DNA from: Streptomyces venezuelae | GTDB taxonomy: Bacteria > Actinomycetota > Actinomycetes > Streptomycetales > Streptomycetaceae | Length of the DNA stretch: 64,000 bases | Reading direction: 5' to 3' | NCBI RefSeq assembly: GCF_008642275.1 | Contig: NZ_CP029189.1 | Span: 1,116,001-1,180,000, forward strand | Part shown: one piece after another, positions 29,901-64,000 of the stretch | Position numbering within the stretch: the stretch's first letter is position 1 | Layout: every line of letters begins with the position of its first letter | The notes under the pieces: model-generated | What the model saw: only the letters and a program-made list of their open reading frames with translations | The model's database searches: none | Told to the model about the DNA's origin: nothing | Program-made: the position numbers and the translations under genes

Positions 29901-32900
29901 TCAGGAGTTGCTGGTGCTGGTGGTGTTGTCGGTCGGGGTGTCGTCGTCAGGACCGGCTCCGCCGTCCAGCGCGAGGTCGAGGAGGTCTTGGAGGTCCATC
30001 TCGTCGATGGATTCGAGGGAGTCGCCCGCCGCTTCCCCGTCGCCGGCTCCGTGGCCGGAGTCTCCGGCCGGGGTGCCGGGTCCGGCGAGGCGCAGGAGCG
30101 TGTCGAGGAGCCCGGCCTCGCGGATCCGGCCGAGGGGGATCGTGGCCAGGGTCCGCCGCAGTTCCACGTCCTGCGGGTCGGTGTCGAGGTCCGCGCCGGA
30201 CGCCCCGGCTCCGGCGCCGCCCGCGCCGCCCGCGGGGAAGAGGGTGCGCAGCAGGTGCCGGGTGAGGGCCTGCGGGTTGGGGTAGTCGAACACCAGGCTG
30301 GACGGCAGTCGCAGGCCGCAGGCGGCGCCGAGGCGGTTGCGCAGGTCGACGGCGGTCAGCGAGTCGAAGCCCAGGTCCTTGAAGGCCCGGTCGGCGGCGA
30401 CGGCGTCCGCGGAGGGGTGTCCGAGCGCGGCCGCGGCGTGCTCGCGTACGAGGTCCAGCAGGGCCGTGTCCCGGTCGTCGCCGGAGAGTCCGGCCAGCCG
30501 CCCCAGGACGGCCTGGGACGGATCTGCGGCCACGGCTCCGGCGGCGCCGGCGGCGGGGTCCTGGGCGAGCAGGGCCGCGCGGACCTCGGGCAGGTCGCCG
30601 ATGAGCGGGCGGGGCCGGGCGGCGGCGAAGACCGGCGCGAAGCGGGTCCAGTCGACGCGGGCCGCGGTCACGGCGGCGTCGCGGCCCGTGAGGGCGCGTT
30701 CGAGGGCGAGCAGGTTGGTCTCCGGGGCGACGGGCGGCAGCCCGCGTCGGCCGAGCTGTTCCTCGGCGTCGCCCTCGGTGGCCATGCCGCCGTCGGCCCA
30801 CGGTCCCCAGGCGACCGCGGTGGCCGCGAGCCCGCGGGCCGCGCGGCGCTCGGCGAGCGCGTCGAGGAAGGTGTTGGCAGCCGCGTAGGCGCCCTGTCCG
30901 CCGCCGCCCCAGACTCCGGCGATGGAGGAGAACAGGACGAACGCGTCGAGGGAGTCCGGCGTGTCGAACAGGGCGTCCAAGTGGACGGCCCCGGCGGTCT
31001 TGGCGGTGACGACCCTGGCGAAGCCGGGCAGGTCGGTGCCGGTGCCGGGCGGCTGGGAGACGCCCGCGGCGTGCACGACGGCGCGGACGGGTGTGCCGTC
31101 GGCCGCCAGGCCCGCGACGAGGGCGGCCAGGGCGTCCCGGTCGGTGACGTCGCAGGCGGCGAGGGTCACGGCGGCGCCGAGTGCTTCGAGTTCCGTACGG
31201 ACCCGGTCGGTGCCGGGGGCGTCGGCGCCGCTGCGGCTGACGAGCACGAGGTGCTGCGCGCCCCGCTCGGCCAGGCGCCGGGCGACGTGGCGGCCGAGGG
31301 CGCCGGTGCCGCCGGTGATGAGGACGGTGCCGCGCGGGGTCCACCGGGGGGCGGGGCCGCCGGACCCGGTCGCGGGGGCGTGGACGAGGCGCCGTACGAG
31401 GGCACCGGCGGGCCGGAGCGCGAGCTGGTCCTCGTCGCCGCTGCCGGTGAGGGCGGCGGCCAGGCCGGCCAGGGTGCGCTCGTCGCAGGTGCCGGGCAGG
31501 TCGACCAGTCCGCCCCAGCGGTCGGGGTGCTCCAGGGCGACGACCCGGCCCAGGCCCCAGACCTGGGACTGGGCGGCGCCGTCGAGCGGGTCCCCGGGGG
31601 CGGCGGCGACGGCGTCGCGGGTGACGCACCACAGGGGCGCGTCGCCGCAGCCGGTCCGATCGGCCTCCGGGCCGGTGAGCGCCTCGGCGAGGGCGGCGGT
31701 GAGGGCGAGACCGACGGGCACCGCGGGGTGCTCGGGGTGGGGCCGCTCGTCCAGCGCGAGGAGTGACAGGACACCGCGGACCGGTGCGGCGGCGGTCGCG
31801 TCGCCGTGCCCGAGCCGCTCGGCCAGGCGGGCCCGCAGGACCGCCGGGTCGGTGTCCGCCGTGTCGAGGGGCAGGGTCAGCAGGCGGGCTCCGTCGGCGG
31901 TGAGCCGGTCGGTGAGTGCCCGCACCCAGGGGTCGTCCGCTTGGGCGGCGGGGACGGGCACCAGCCAGGTCCCGGCCTGGGTGGTGCCTGCGCCCTGGCC
32001 CGTGCGGGGCAGGGGCTGCCAGACGACGCGGTAGAGGAGGGCGTCGGCCTGCTCCTGCGCCTGCTGCTCGCGCCGCCAGGCGGACAGAGCGGGCAGGACC
32101 TCGCTGAGCGGCCGGTCCGCGCCGGTCTCGAACTCCCCGGCGAGGGCGCTCAGGTCACCGCGTTCGACGGCTTCCCAGAACCGGGCGTCGGCGGGGGTTT
32201 CCCGGGCCGGGGCGCCGCCGCCCCGGGCAGCGGGCTCGGGCCAGTGGCGTACGGACCGGAAGGCGTAGGTGGGCAGGTCGAGCCACTGGGCGGCGCCGGT
32301 GACGGAGGCCGCGCAGTACGCCTGCCAGTCGAGCGGGACCCCGCGGGTGAAGGCCTGGGCGAGGGCCGTCGCCAGGGTCTCGGCGGCGGGCCGCGCGGCG
32401 CGCAGGGCGGGCAGGAAGGCCGCGCTGGTGTCGGTGGTGCAGTCCTGGCCGAGGGCGGACAGGACGCCGTCGGGGCCGAGTTCGAGGTACGTGGTGACCC
32501 CCGCGGCCTCCAGGGCGCGGATGCCGTCGGCGAAACGCACGGCTTCGCGGACGTGCCGGACCCAGAAGTCGGCCGAGCCCATCTCGTCGGTGACCGGCGC
32601 GCCGGTGAGGTTGGAGACGATCGGGATCCGGGGGGCGGCGAAGGTCAGCTCCTCCACCACCTTGCGGAAGTCGGCCAGCATCCCGTCCATGAGCGGGGAG
32701 TGGAATGCATGGCTGACGGTGAGCCGCTTGGTCTTGCGGCCGACGAACGCCGCCACGACGGCCAGCGCGGCATCCTCGTCGCCCGCGATCACGACCGAGG
32801 TCGGCCCGTTGACCGCAGCGATGCCCACGCGGTCGGTCAGGAGCGGCAGGACCTCGTCCTCCGACGCCTGGACCGCGATCATCACACCGCCCGACGGCAG

Positions 32901-35900
32901 TGCCTGCATCAACCGGCCCCGCGCGGAAACCAGCGAGCACGCGTCCTCCAGCGAGAACACACCCGCCACATGCGCAGCCGCGATCTCACCGATCGAGTGA
33001 CCGGCGAGGAAGTCCGGCGACAGGCCCCAGCTCTCCACCAGCCGGAACAGCGCCACCTCCACCGCGAACAGCGCGGGCTGCGCGTACTCCGTACGATCCA
33101 GTACGGCCGCATCGTCGCCGAACAGAACGTCCTTCAACGGCAGTTCGAGATCCATCCGGGCACAGACGGCGTCAAGCGCCGCCGCGAACACCGGGAAGGC
33201 GTCGTACAGCTCACGCCCCATCCCGAGCCGCTGACTGCCCTGGCCCGTGAACAGGAACGCGAGCCCGCGGCTGGAGGCCGTGCCGCGGACGAGCCCCGGC
33301 GCGTCCTCTCCGGCGGCGAGGGCTTCGATGGAGCGGAGCAGACCTGCGCGGTCGGTGGCGGTGAACGCCGCGCGGTGTTCCAGGGCCGCCCGGCCGGTGG
33401 CCAGGGAGCGGGCCAGGTCCACGAGGCCGGAGCCGTCCTCGGCGACCGCGGCGGCAGCCGCGGGCAGCAGCCGGGCGGCCTGGTCGCGCAGCGACTGCGG
33501 GGTCCGGGCGGACAGGACGCAGGGCACGGGGCCGGTGGCGGCCGCCCTGGGCTGCGGCCGGTCCGTGGTGTCGGGGGCCTGTTCGATGATGGTGTGGGCG
33601 TTGGTACCGCTGATGCCGAAGGAGGACACCGCGGCGCGGCGCGGCCGGTCGCCGGCGGGCCAGGCCGTGGCCTCGGTCAGGAGGCGGACGTCGCCCGCCG
33701 TCCAGTCGACGTGCGGGGTGGGCTCGTCGACGTGGAGGGTCTGCGGGAGCACTCCGTGCCGCATCGCCATGACCAACTTGATGACGCCCGCGACACCGGC
33801 CGCGGCCTGCGTGTGACCGATGTTGGACTTGACCGAGCCCAGCAGCAGCGGGCGGCCCTCCTCGCGGTCCCGGCCGTAGGTCGCCAGCAGGGCCTGCGCC
33901 TCGATCGGGTCACCGAGCCGGGTGCCCGTACCGTGCGCCTCGACCGCGTCCACGTCGCCGGCCGACAGACCGGCGTTCGCGAGCGCGGCCCGGATCACCC
34001 GCTGCTGTGCGGGGCCGTTGGGGGCGGTCAGGCCGTTCGAGGCGCCGTCCTGGTTGACCGCGGAGCCGCGGACCACGGCGAGGACGGGGTGCCCGTTGCG
34101 GCGGGCGTCGGAGAGCTTCTCGACGAGGAGCATGCCGACGCCCTCGCCCCAGCCCGTACCGTCCGCCGCGGCCGCGAAGGCCTTGCAGCGGCCGTCGGGG
34201 GCGAGGCCGCCCTGGTGGCTGAACTCGCTGAAGGTGCCGGGGGTGGACATCACGGTGACGCCGCCCGCCAGCGCGAGGGTGCATTCGCCGCGCCGCAGGG
34301 CCTGGACGGCCCAGTGCAGGGCGACCAGCGAGGACGAGCAGGCGGTGTCGACGGTGACGGCGGGCCCTTCCAGGCCCAGCGTGTAGGAGACCCGGCCGGA
34401 CATGACGCTGCCGGCGTTGCCGGTCATCACGTGGCCGAGGACGCCGTCCGCGTCGGCGGACCGCTCCAGCAGGGCGTCGTAGCCGGTGTAGGAGGCGCCG
34501 ACGAAGACGCCGGCGGCGCTGCCGCGCAGGGACGTCGGGTCGATGCCCGCCCGCTCGACGGCTTCCCAGCTGGCCTCCAGCAGCAGGCGCTGCTGGGGGT
34601 CCATGGCGAGGGCCTCGCGCGGGGAGATCCCGAAGAAGTCGGCGTCGAAGGAGTCGGCTTCGTGGACGAACCCGCCCGCGAAGTCCCGGCCGTGGCCGTC
34701 CGCCGCCGCGGACAGCTCGGCGGCGTCCCAGCCGCGGTTGCCGGGGAGTCCGGCGATGGCGTCGCCGCCGGTTTCGACGAGCGTCCACAGTTCCTCGGGG
34801 CTGCGGACGCCGCCGGGGTAGCGGCAGCTCATGGCGACGATGGCGATGGGCTCGTCGTCACCGGTGGCGGTGGCGGCCCCGGCGGGCGCCGGGGTGACGG
34901 GTGCGGCGCCGAGGAGTTCGCCGTGGAGGTGCCGGGCGAGTGCCGTGGGTGTGGGGTGGTCGAAGACGAGCGTGGTGGCCAGGCGCAGCCCGGTGGCCGC
35001 GCCGAGGCGGTTGCGCAGGTCGACGGCGGTCAGCGAGTCGAAGCCGAGGTCCTTGAACGCCTTGGCGGGCTCGACCTGTTCGGCCGAGGCGTGCCCCAGT
35101 ACGGCGGCGACCTGGGCCTGGACCAGGTCGAGCAGGGCCCGGTCCTGTTCGGCACGGGTGAGTACGGCGAGGCGCTCGGCGAGCGGGGTGCCCCCGTCGG
35201 TACGGGTGCCGGCGGTTCGGCGGCCCGCCGGTCCGAGGAGCTCCCGGAAGACGGGGGCGACCGGTCCGGGTGCCGCGGCGTCGCGCAGCGCGGCCGGGTC
35301 GAGGCGGGCGGGGACGAGCGCGGGGCGGCCGGAGGCGAGCGCGGCGTCGAGGAGGGCCATGCCGTCGGCGGCGGTGAGGGCGCCCATGCCGAGCTGTTCC
35401 ATGCGGCGCAGCTGGGTCTCGTCGAGGCCCGCGGTCATGGCGCTGGTGTCGGCCCACAGGCCCCAGGCGAGGGAGGTGGCGGGCAGGCCCTGGTGGTGAC
35501 GGTGCTGGGCCAGGGCGTCCAGGAGGGCGTTGGCGCTGGCGTAGTTGGCCTGGCCCGCGCTGCCGAGGACACCGGCGATGGCGGAGTACAGGACGAAGGC
35601 GGTGACCGGCAGGTCGCGGGTCAGCTCGTGCAGGTGGAGTGCGGCGAGGGCCTTCGGCCGCAGCACCGTGTCGAGGCGGTCGGGGGTGAGGGAGGCGAGG
35701 ACCCCGTCGTCGAGGACGCCCGCCGTGTGGACCACGGTGGTCAGGGGGTGCTCGGCGGGGACCGTCGCGAGGGCGGCGGCCAGGGCGTCGCGGTCGGCGG
35801 CGTCGCAGGCGGCCCAGGTGACCTCGGCGCCCAGCGCGCGCAGTTCCGCGGTGCGTTCGGCGGCGCCGGGCGCTTCGGCGCCCCGGCGGCCGAGGAGCAG

Positions 35901-38900
35901 CAGGTGGCGGACGCCGTGGGCGGTGACGAGGTGGCGGGCGACGATGCCCGCGAGGGTGCCGGAGCCGCCGGTGATCAGCGCGGTGCCCTGCGGGTCGATG
36001 GTGGTGGCGGCGGTGGCCGGGCGGTCCGCGCGGGTCCGGCGCAGCCTGGCCACGTGGACGGTGCCGTCGCGCAGCAGCAGCTCGGGCTCCCCGGAGGCGA
36101 GGGCGCTCGCGAGGACGGCCGCGTCGGAGCCGGACAGGTCGTCGACGTCGGCCAGGACGAACCGGCCGGGGTTCTCGGTCTCGGCGCTGCGCAGCAGGCC
36201 GCGGACGGCGGCGTGCGGCAGGTCGGCGGCGTCCTCGGCGGGCCCGGCGACGGCGCCGGTGGTCAGGACGACCAGGCGGGAGGCGGCGAACCGCTCGTCG
36301 GCGAGCCAGGCGTGCACCAGGCCGAGGGCCCGGTGCGTGGCCCCGGTCAGGGTCTGCGGGGTGGTTCCGGCCGCCTGCCGCGGGAAGGGGGCCAGGACGT
36401 ACGCGGGGACGGGCGATCCGGCGTCGGCCGCCGCGGCCAGGGCCGCCAGATCGGCGTGGCGGGTGGCCGTTCCGTACCCGGTGTCGCCGAGCACGGCCCA
36501 GTCCCCGACGGGCGCGGTCGCTCCGGCGGTGGTGTCCGCCTGCTCCGGGAGCGGCACCCAGTCGAGCTGGAACAGCGCGTCGCGCACCACGGCCGGCCGC
36601 CGCTCCGGCCCCGCGACGGCGTGGTCCCCGGCGGTGAACGGGCGGGACGCCAGTCGGCCGACGGTGGCGACGGGGTCGCCGAAGTCGTCGGCGAGGTCCA
36701 GGGCTACGGTGCCGTCGGCGGCGGGCCGGATCCGGACGCGCAGGGCTCCGGCGCCGACGGCGTGCAGGGCCACGTCGGACCAGACGCTGCCGGGGGCGGT
36801 GCCCGCGGCAGCGGCAGCTGCGTCCGGGTCGGTCAGGAGGGCCGTGGCGTGCGCGGCAGCGTCCAGCAGCACCGGGTGCAGGCCGAAGGCGTCCCCCTGC
36901 GGGGCGCCCTCGGGGAGGCGCACCTGGGCGTAGTAGGCGCCGTCGCGGTGCCAGGCGGCCTCCACGGCCCGGAAGAGGGGGCCGCGCTGCGGACCGGGGG
37001 CCCGGCCGGGCTCGTCGGCCTCGGCCTCGGCCTCGGCGTAGAGGCGGCCGAGGTCGACGGCCTCGGCCCCGGCGGGCGGCCACTGGGCCAGGTCGGCGGG
37101 GGCTTCCTGCGGGGCGGGGGCGCCGGGGCGCAGGACACCGCGGGCGTGGCCGGTCCACGTACCGTCCTCGGCGGGAGCGCCGTCGGGACGGGCGGACACG
37201 GTGAAGGCGCGGCGGCCCCCCGCGTCCGGCTCCTCCACGAGCACCTGGATCCGTACGCCACCGTCGGCGGGCAGCGCGAGCGGGGTGTCGAGGGTCAGCT
37301 CCTCGATGTGCCCGCAGCCGGCCTGGTCGCCCGCCCGGACGGCGAGCTCCACGAAGGCGGCACCGGCCAGGACGGCCGCACCGGACAGGGTGTGCTCGGC
37401 CAGCCAGGGCTGGGTGCGCACCGAGAGCCGGCCGGTGCACAGGACGCGGCCGGACCCGGCGAGGGTGACGGCGGCGCCGAGCAGCGGGTGGCCCGCTGGG
37501 TCGAGTCCGGCGACGGCGAGGTCTCCGGCCGCGGCGGTGCCGGGCTCCAGCCAGTAACGCTCGTGCTGGAAGGCGTAGGTGGGCAGGTCGACGCGGCGGG
37601 CGCCGGTGCCGGCGTAGTACGCGCTCCAGTCGACGGCTGCGCCGCGGGCGTGGGCCCGGGCGAGGGCGGCGAGGGCCGTCTCGGGCTCGGGGCGTCCGTC
37701 GCGCAGGGCGGGGACGAAAGCGGCGCCGTCGGTGGTGACGCAGTCCTGGGCGAGGGCCGACAGGACGCCGTCCGGGCCGAGTTCGAGGTACGTCGTCACG
37801 CCCGCGGCCTCCAGGGCCCGGACACCGTCGGCGAAGCGGACGGCATCACGGACGTGGCGGACCCAGAATTCCGCCGAGCCCATCTCGTCGGTGACGCGCG
37901 CACCGGTCAGGTTGGACACCACCGGAATGCGGGGAGCCGCGTACGTCAGCGACTCGGCCACCTCGCGGAAGGCGTCGAGCATGCCGTCCACATGCGGCGA
38001 ATGGAAGGCATTGCTGACCGCCAACCGCTTGGACTTGCGATCACCGAACGACGCCACCACGGCCCGCGCAGCGTCCTCATCACCGGAAACGACCACCGAC
38101 TGCGGCCCGTTGACGGCCGCGATGCCGACACGGTCGGTCAGCAGCGGCAGGACCTCGTCCTCCGAAGCCTGCACCGCGATCATCACACCGCCCGACGGCA
38201 GCGCCTGCATCAAACGGCCCCGAGCCGCCACCAGGGTGCAGGCGTCCTCCAGCGAGAACACGCCCGCCACATGCGCGGCCGCGACCTCACCGGCGGAGTG
38301 ACCGGACACGAAGTCCGGCGTCACACCCCACGACTCCAGCAACCGGAACAACGCCACCTCGACCGCGAACAACGCCGCCTGGGCGTACTCCGTACGGTCC
38401 AGGACGGCCGCATCTTCCCCGAACAGCACGTCCTTCAGCGGGAGTTCGAGCTTCACCCGCTCGCACACCGCGTCCAGCGCCGCCGCGAACACCGGGAAGG
38501 CGTCGTACAGCTCACGCCCCATCCCGAGCCGCTGGCTGCCCTGGCCCGTGAACAGGAACGCCGTGCGGCCCTCGGCCACGGTGTCCGTGACCAGACCCGC
38601 GGCGTCCTCCCCCGCGGCCAGCGCCGCGAGGGCGCCGTCGAGGTCGGCGTCGGTACGGCCGAGGACGACAGCCCTGTGCTCCAGGGCGGCGCGCGTGGTG
38701 GCGAGGGAGTGGCCGAGGTCCAGGGCCGAGGCTCCGGCGGCCGCCCCGCTCCGGGCGGCGATCAGCCGTGCGGCCTGGGCGCGGAGGGCGGCGGCGCTTC
38801 GGCCGGACAGGGTCCAGGGCAGCAGGGCGGGCCGGACCGGGACGGGGGCCGGGGTGGCGTCCTCGCCTTCGGGGACCTCCTGCGGCGGCGCCTGCTCGAT

Positions 38901-40274
38901 GATCGTGTGGGCGTTGGTGCCGCTGACGCCGAAGGCGGAGACGGCCGCGCGGCGCGGGGCCCCGGTCTCGGGCCAGGCCATGGCCTCGGTGAGCAGCGAG
39001 ACGGCTCCGGCGGACCAGTCGACGTCGGGGGTGGGCTCGTCGACGTGCAGGGTCCTGGGCAGGACGCCGTGGCGCATCGCCATGACCATCTTGATGATGC
39101 CGGCGACGCCTGCGGCGGCCTGGGTGTGGCCGAGGTTGGACTTCAGCGATCCCAGGCGCAGCGGCCGGCCCTCCGGGCGCTCCTGCCCGTACGTGGCGAG
39201 CAGCGCCTGGGCCTCGATGGGGTCGCCGAGGCGGGTGCCGGTTCCGTGGGCCTCCACGACGTCGATCTCGGCGGCCGAGAGGCGGGCGGATTCGAGGGCC
39301 TGGCGGATGACGCGCTGCTGGGAGGGCCCGTTGGGGGCGGTGAGGCCGTTGCTCGCACCGTCCTGGTTGACGGCCGAGCCCCGGACCACCGCGAGCACCG
39401 GGTGGCCGTTGCGGCGGGCGTCGGAGAGCCGTTCCACGAGGAGGACGCCGACGCCCTCGGACCAGCCGGTGCCGTCGGCCGCGGCGGCGAAGGACTTGCA
39501 GCGGCCGTCGGCGGCGAGGCCGCGCTGGCGGCTGAACTCGACGAAGACGTCCGGGGTGGGCATCACGCAGACGCCGCCGACCAGGGCGAGCGAGCACTCT
39601 CGCTGCCTCAGGGACTGCGCGGCGAGGTGCAGGGCGACCAGGGAGGAGGAGCAGGCCGTGTCGATGGTGGCGGCCGGGCCCTCCAGACCGAGGACGTAGG
39701 AGACGCGGCCGGACAGCACGCTGGTGGCGCCACCGGTCAGCAGCAGTCCTTCGAGTCCTTCGGGGACCTCCCGCAGATCGGCCCCGTACCCCATGGCTCC
39801 GGCGCCGATGTAGACGCCGGTACGGCTGCCGCGCACGGACGCGGGGTCGATCCCGGCGCGCTCGAAGACCTCCCAGGAGGTTTCGAGGATCTGGCGCTGC
39901 TGCGGGTCCATCGCGAGGGCCTCGCGCGGCGATATGCCGAAGAATCCCGGGTCGAACGCGGTGGCGTCGGCGAGGAATCCGCCGCCCGTGTTGTAGAAGG
40001 TGCCCGTGCGGTCGGGGTCGGGGTCGGCGAGGGAGCCGATGTCCCAACCGCGGTCCTCGGGGAAGCCGGTGATGGCGTCACCGCCACCTTCGACCAGCCG
40101 CCACAGGTCCTCGGGAGACCGGACGCCGCCGGGGAAGCGGCAGCTCATCGCGACGATCGCGAGGGGTTCGTGGGCGTCCTGCTCGACCTCCTGGAGACGG
40201 CGGCGGGTCCGCCGCAGCTCCGTGGTCATCCACTTCAGGTTTTCGAGAAGCTTTTCTTCGTTCGCGCTGGCCAC
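29901..40274 (-). CDS. PKS-B: modular type I polyketide synthase, two modules
   Basis: A 3,457-residue protein starting at GTG 40274. An AGGAGGTGA Shine-Dalgarno (40282-40290) sits 7 bases upstream, which fixes this start. N-terminus [20 protein letters not shown] is a coiled-coil docking segment of the ANEEKL class. Order: KS (Cys about residue 208)-AT-DH-KR-ACP (Ser about 1747) / KS (Cys about 1979)-AT-KR-ACP (Ser about 3305) / C-terminal tail. The tail holds [16 protein letters not shown], a docking class different from those of PKS-A, -C and -D. Both ATs are malonyl-like, the first with an NAFH variant. The first DH looks inactive; the second KR is A-type. It sits 60 bp after PKS-A and 24 bp before PKS-C, as expected for one operon. 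Confidence 0.97.
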   Translation of the reverse strand: MASANEEKLLENLKWMTTELRRTRRRLQEVEQDAHEPLAIVAMSCRFPGGVRSPEDLWRLVEGGGDAITGFPEDRGWDIGSLADPDPDRTGTFYNTGGGFLADATAFDPGFFGISPREALAMDPQQRQILETSWEVFERAGIDPASVRGSRTGVYIGAGAMGYGADLREVPEGLEGLLLTGGATSVLSGRVSYVLGLEGPAATIDTACSSSLVALHLAAQSLRQRECSLALVGGVCVMPTPDVFVEFSRQRGLAADGRCKSFAAAADGTGWSEGVGVLLVERLSDARRNGHPVLAVVRGSAVNQDGASNGLTAPNGPSQQRVIRQALESARLSAAEIDVVEAHGTGTRLGDPIEAQALLATYGQERPEGRPLRLGSLKSNLGHTQAAAGVAGIIKMVMAMRHGVLPRTLHVDEPTPDVDWSAGAVSLLTEAMAWPETGAPRRAAVSAFGVSGTNAHTIIEQAPPQEVPEGEDATPAPVPVRPALLPWTLSGRSAAALRAQAARLIAARSGAAAGASALDLGHSLATTRAALEHRAVVLGRTDADLDGALAALAAGEDAAGLVTDTVAEGRTAFLFTGQGSQRLGMGRELYDAFPVFAAALDAVCERVKLELPLKDVLFGEDAAVLDRTEYAQAALFAVEVALFRLLESWGVTPDFVSGHSAGEVAAAHVAGVFSLEDACTLVAARGRLMQALPSGGVMIAVQASEDEVLPLLTDRVGIAAVNGPQSVVVSGDEDAARAVVASFGDRKSKRLAVSNAFHSPHVDGMLDAFREVAESLTYAAPRIPVVSNLTGARVTDEMGSAEFWVRHVRDAVRFADGVRALEAAGVTTYLELGPDGVLSALAQDCVTTDGAAFVPALRDGRPEPETALAALARAHARGAAVDWSAYYAGTGARRVDLPTYAFQHERYWLEPGTAAAGDLAVAGLDPAGHPLLGAAVTLAGSGRVLCTGRLSVRTQPWLAEHTLSGAAVLAGAAFVELAVRAGDQAGCGHIEELTLDTPLALPADGGVRIQVLVEEPDAGGRRAFTVSARPDGAPAEDGTWTGHARGVLRPGAPAPQEAPADLAQWPPAGAEAVDLGRLYAEAEAEADEPGRAPGPQRGPLFRAVEAAWHRDGAYYAQVRLPEGAPQGDAFGLHPVLLDAAAHATALLTDPDAAAAAAGTAPGSVWSDVALHAVGAGALRVRIRPAADGTVALDLADDFGDPVATVGRLASRPFTAGDHAVAGPERRPAVVRDALFQLDWVPLPEQADTTAGATAPVGDWAVLGDTGYGTATRHADLAALAAAADAGSPVPAYVLAPFPRQAAGTTPQTLTGATHRALGLVHAWLADERFAASRLVVLTTGAVAGPAEDAADLPHAAVRGLLRSAETENPGRFVLADVDDLSGSDAAVLASALASGEPELLLRDGTVHVARLRRTRADRPATAATTIDPQGTALITGGSGTLAGIVARHLVTAHGVRHLLLLGRRGAEAPGAAERTAELRALGAEVTWAACDAADRDALAAALATVPAEHPLTTVVHTAGVLDDGVLASLTPDRLDTVLRPKALAALHLHELTRDLPVTAFVLYSAIAGVLGSAGQANYASANALLDALAQHRHHQGLPATSLAWGLWADTSAMTAGLDETQLRRMEQLGMGALTAADGMALLDAALASGRPALVPARLDPAALRDAAAPGPVAPVFRELLGPAGRRTAGTRTDGGTPLAERLAVLTRAEQDRALLDLVQAQVAAVLGHASAEQVEPAKAFKDLGFDSLTAVDLRNRLGAATGLRLATTLVFDHPTPTALARHLHGELLGAAPVTPAPAGAATATGDDEPIAIVAMSCRYPGGVRSPEELWTLVETGGDAIAGLPGNRGWDAAELSAAADGHGRDFAGGFVHEADSFDADFFGISPREALAMDPQQRLLLEASWEAVERAGIDPTSLRGSAAGVFVGASYTGYDALLERSADADGVLGHVMTGNAGSVMSGRVSYTLGLEGPAVTVDTACSSSLVALHWAVQALRRGECTLALAGGVTVMSTPGTFSEFSHQGGLAPDGRCKAFAAAADGTGWGEGVGMLLVEKLSDARRNGHPVLAVVRGSAVNQDGASNGLTAPNGPAQQRVIRAALANAGLSAGDVDAVEAHGTGTRLGDPIEAQALLATYGRDREEGRPLLLGSVKSNIGHTQAAAGVAGVIKLVMAMRHGVLPQTLHVDEPTPHVDWTAGDVRLLTEATAWPAGDRPRRAAVSSFGISGTNAHTIIEQAPDTTDRPQPRAAATGPVPCVLSARTPQSLRDQAARLLPAAAAAVAEDGSGLVDLARSLATGRAALEHRAAFTATDRAGLLRSIEALAAGEDAPGLVRGTASSRGLAFLFTGQGSQRLGMGRELYDAFPVFAAALDAVCARMDLELPLKDVLFGDDAAVLDRTEYAQPALFAVEVALFRLVESWGLSPDFLAGHSIGEIAAAHVAGVFSLEDACSLVSARGRLMQALPSGGVMIAVQASEDEVLPLLTDRVGIAAVNGPTSVVIAGDEDAALAVVAAFVGRKTKRLTVSHAFHSPLMDGMLADFRKVVEELTFAAPRIPIVSNLTGAPVTDEMGSADFWVRHVREAVRFADGIRALEAAGVTTYLELGPDGVLSALGQDCTTDTSAAFLPALRAARPAAETLATALAQAFTRGVPLDWQAYCAASVTGAAQWLDLPTYAFRSVRHWPEPAARGGGAPARETPADARFWEAVERGDLSALAGEFETGADRPLSEVLPALSAWRREQQAQEQADALLYRVVWQPLPRTGQGAGTTQAGTWLVPVPAAQADDPWVRALTDRLTADGARLLTLPLDTADTDPAVLRARLAERLGHGDATAAAPVRGVLSLLALDERPHPEHPAVPVGLALTAALAEALTGPEADRTGCGDAPLWCVTRDAVAAAPGDPLDGAAQSQVWGLGRVVALEHPDRWGGLVDLPGTCDERTLAGLAAALTGSGDEDQLALRPAGALVRRLVHAPATGSGGPAPRWTPRGTVLITGGTGALGRHVARRLAERGAQHLVLVSRSGADAPGTDRVRTELEALGAAVTLAACDVTDRDALAALVAGLAADGTPVRAVVHAAGVSQPPGTGTDLPGFARVVTAKTAGAVHLDALFDTPDSLDAFVLFSSIAGVWGGGGQGAYAAANTFLDALAERRAARGLAATAVAWGPWADGGMATEGDAEEQLGRRGLPPVAPETNLLALERALTGRDAAVTAARVDWTRFAPVFAAARPRPLIGDLPEVRAALLAQDPAAGAAGAVAADPSQAVLGRLAGLSGDDRDTALLDLVREHAAAALGHPSADAVAADRAFKDLGFDSLTAVDLRNRLGAACGLRLPSSLVFDYPNPQALTRHLLRTLFPAGGAGGAGAGASGADLDTDPQDVELRRTLATIPLGRIREAGLLDTLLRLAGPGTPAGDSGHGAGDGEAAGDSLESIDEMDLQDLLDLALDGGAGPDDDTPTDNTTSTSNS
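30240..34860 (-). other. PKS-B module B2: KS-AT(malonyl)-KR(A)-ACP
   Basis: KS about 33575-34850 (Cys codon 34338-34340). AT about 32330-33270 with GHSIGE and HAFH, malonyl type; its first half is nearly identical in DNA to the ATs of PKS-E and module C4. Dimerization element present ([12 protein letters not shown] to LSAWRRE). KR about 30770-32040: LDD absent ([10 protein letters not shown]), Trp eight residues before Tyr (Tyr codon 30885-30887), so A-type with an L-hydroxyl predicted. ACP Ser codon 30360-30362. Like A5, this A-type KR is in the terminal module of its subunit. Confidence 0.9.
34900..40175 (-). other. PKS-B module B1: KS-AT-DH(degenerate)-KR-ACP
   Basis: KS about 38905-40169 (Cys codon 39651-39653). 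AT about 37640-38570: GHSAGE, and NAFH in place of HAFH; probably still malonyl. DH about 36630-37490: the catalytic motif reads [10 protein letters not shown], so its Pro is Ala (codon 37365-37367), and the YGPxFxG motif is replaced by RGPLFRA after an Ala/Glu-rich insertion; dehydration is doubtful. KR about 35430-36560: LDD and Tyr (35541-35543) present, but Ala (35580-35582) replaces the active-site Ser. ACP Ser codon 35034-35036. Likely outcome: a hydroxyl if the KR tolerates Ala, otherwise a ketone. Confidence 0.88.
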
Positions 40275-40334
40275 TGGAACGTCACCTCCTGGAGAAATGC
40301 GGCTTATTTGATGTCATCTGATCGGGCATCAAGA
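40275..40334 (-). promoter_or_regulatory. PKS-A/PKS-B gap with strong ribosome binding site for PKS-B
   Basis: The 60-bp gap carries an AGGAGGTGAC sequence (40281-40290, read on the minus strand) close to GTG 40274, an almost full-length complement to the 16S anti-Shine-Dalgarno. A short 6-bp inverted repeat (TTGATG/CATCAA, about 40308-40331) is also present but is too weak to call a terminator. I see no sign of a separate promoter. Confidence 0.75.

Positions 40335-64000
<23,666 letters not shown>

Noticed and set aside
40308..40331. Inverted repeat TTGATG/CATCAA between PKS-A and PKS-B as a terminator
   Set aside because: Only six base pairs with a long loop; too weak, and PKS-B has a close strong ribosome binding site consistent with co-transcription.

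Overview
The window is a continuous stretch of very GC-rich actinobacterial DNA, most likely Streptomyces or a close relative. The evidence is the strong G/C third-position bias, GTG starts and giant modular enzymes. It lies inside a type I modular polyketide synthase (PKS) cluster. All real coding sequence is on the minus strand, so transcription and the assembly line run from position 64000 toward position 1. Both ends are cut inside PKS genes. No loading module, thioesterase, tailoring gene, regulator, RNA gene, CRISPR array or transposon is visible.

Layout in order of transcription: PKS-A (64000 to 40335, 5' end missing, five modules), PKS-B (40274 to 29901, two modules), PKS-C (29876 to 9885, four modules), PKS-D (9683 to 4755, one module) and PKS-E (4502 to 1, 3' end missing, one incomplete module). 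Gaps are 60, 24, 201 and 252 bp. The two large gaps each hold a strong inverted repeat. Subunit ends carry docking segments that fit the order A>B>C>D>E, with a distinct docking class at B>C.

Thirteen modules are visible. Twelve acyltransferases (AT) carry malonyl-type signatures; only PKS-D has a methylmalonyl signature. Predicted beta-carbon processing: A1 DH-KR, A2 KR (B-type), A3 DH-KR, A4 KR (B), A5 KR (A-type), B1 degenerate DH plus KR, B2 KR (A), C1 DH-KR (double bond), C2 KR (B), C3 KR (mixed signature), C4 degenerate DH plus KR, D KR with catalytic Tyr replaced by Gln (alpha-methyl beta-ketone), E KR (B). There is no enoylreductase. The product segment is therefore a long, mostly unbranched polyol/alkene chain with one methyl group, as in polyol macrolides or linear polyene-polyols. 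I cannot name the compound.

The most unusual features are a tandem duplication of a whole bimodule (period about 9.9 kb) in PKS-A, blocks of near-identical DNA shared between modules of different genes, a reductase-dead KR in PKS-D, loss of the KR active-site serine in four of the five DH-containing modules, two decayed DH domains, and a KR in C3 that combines both stereochemical signatures and lacks the usual dimerization element.
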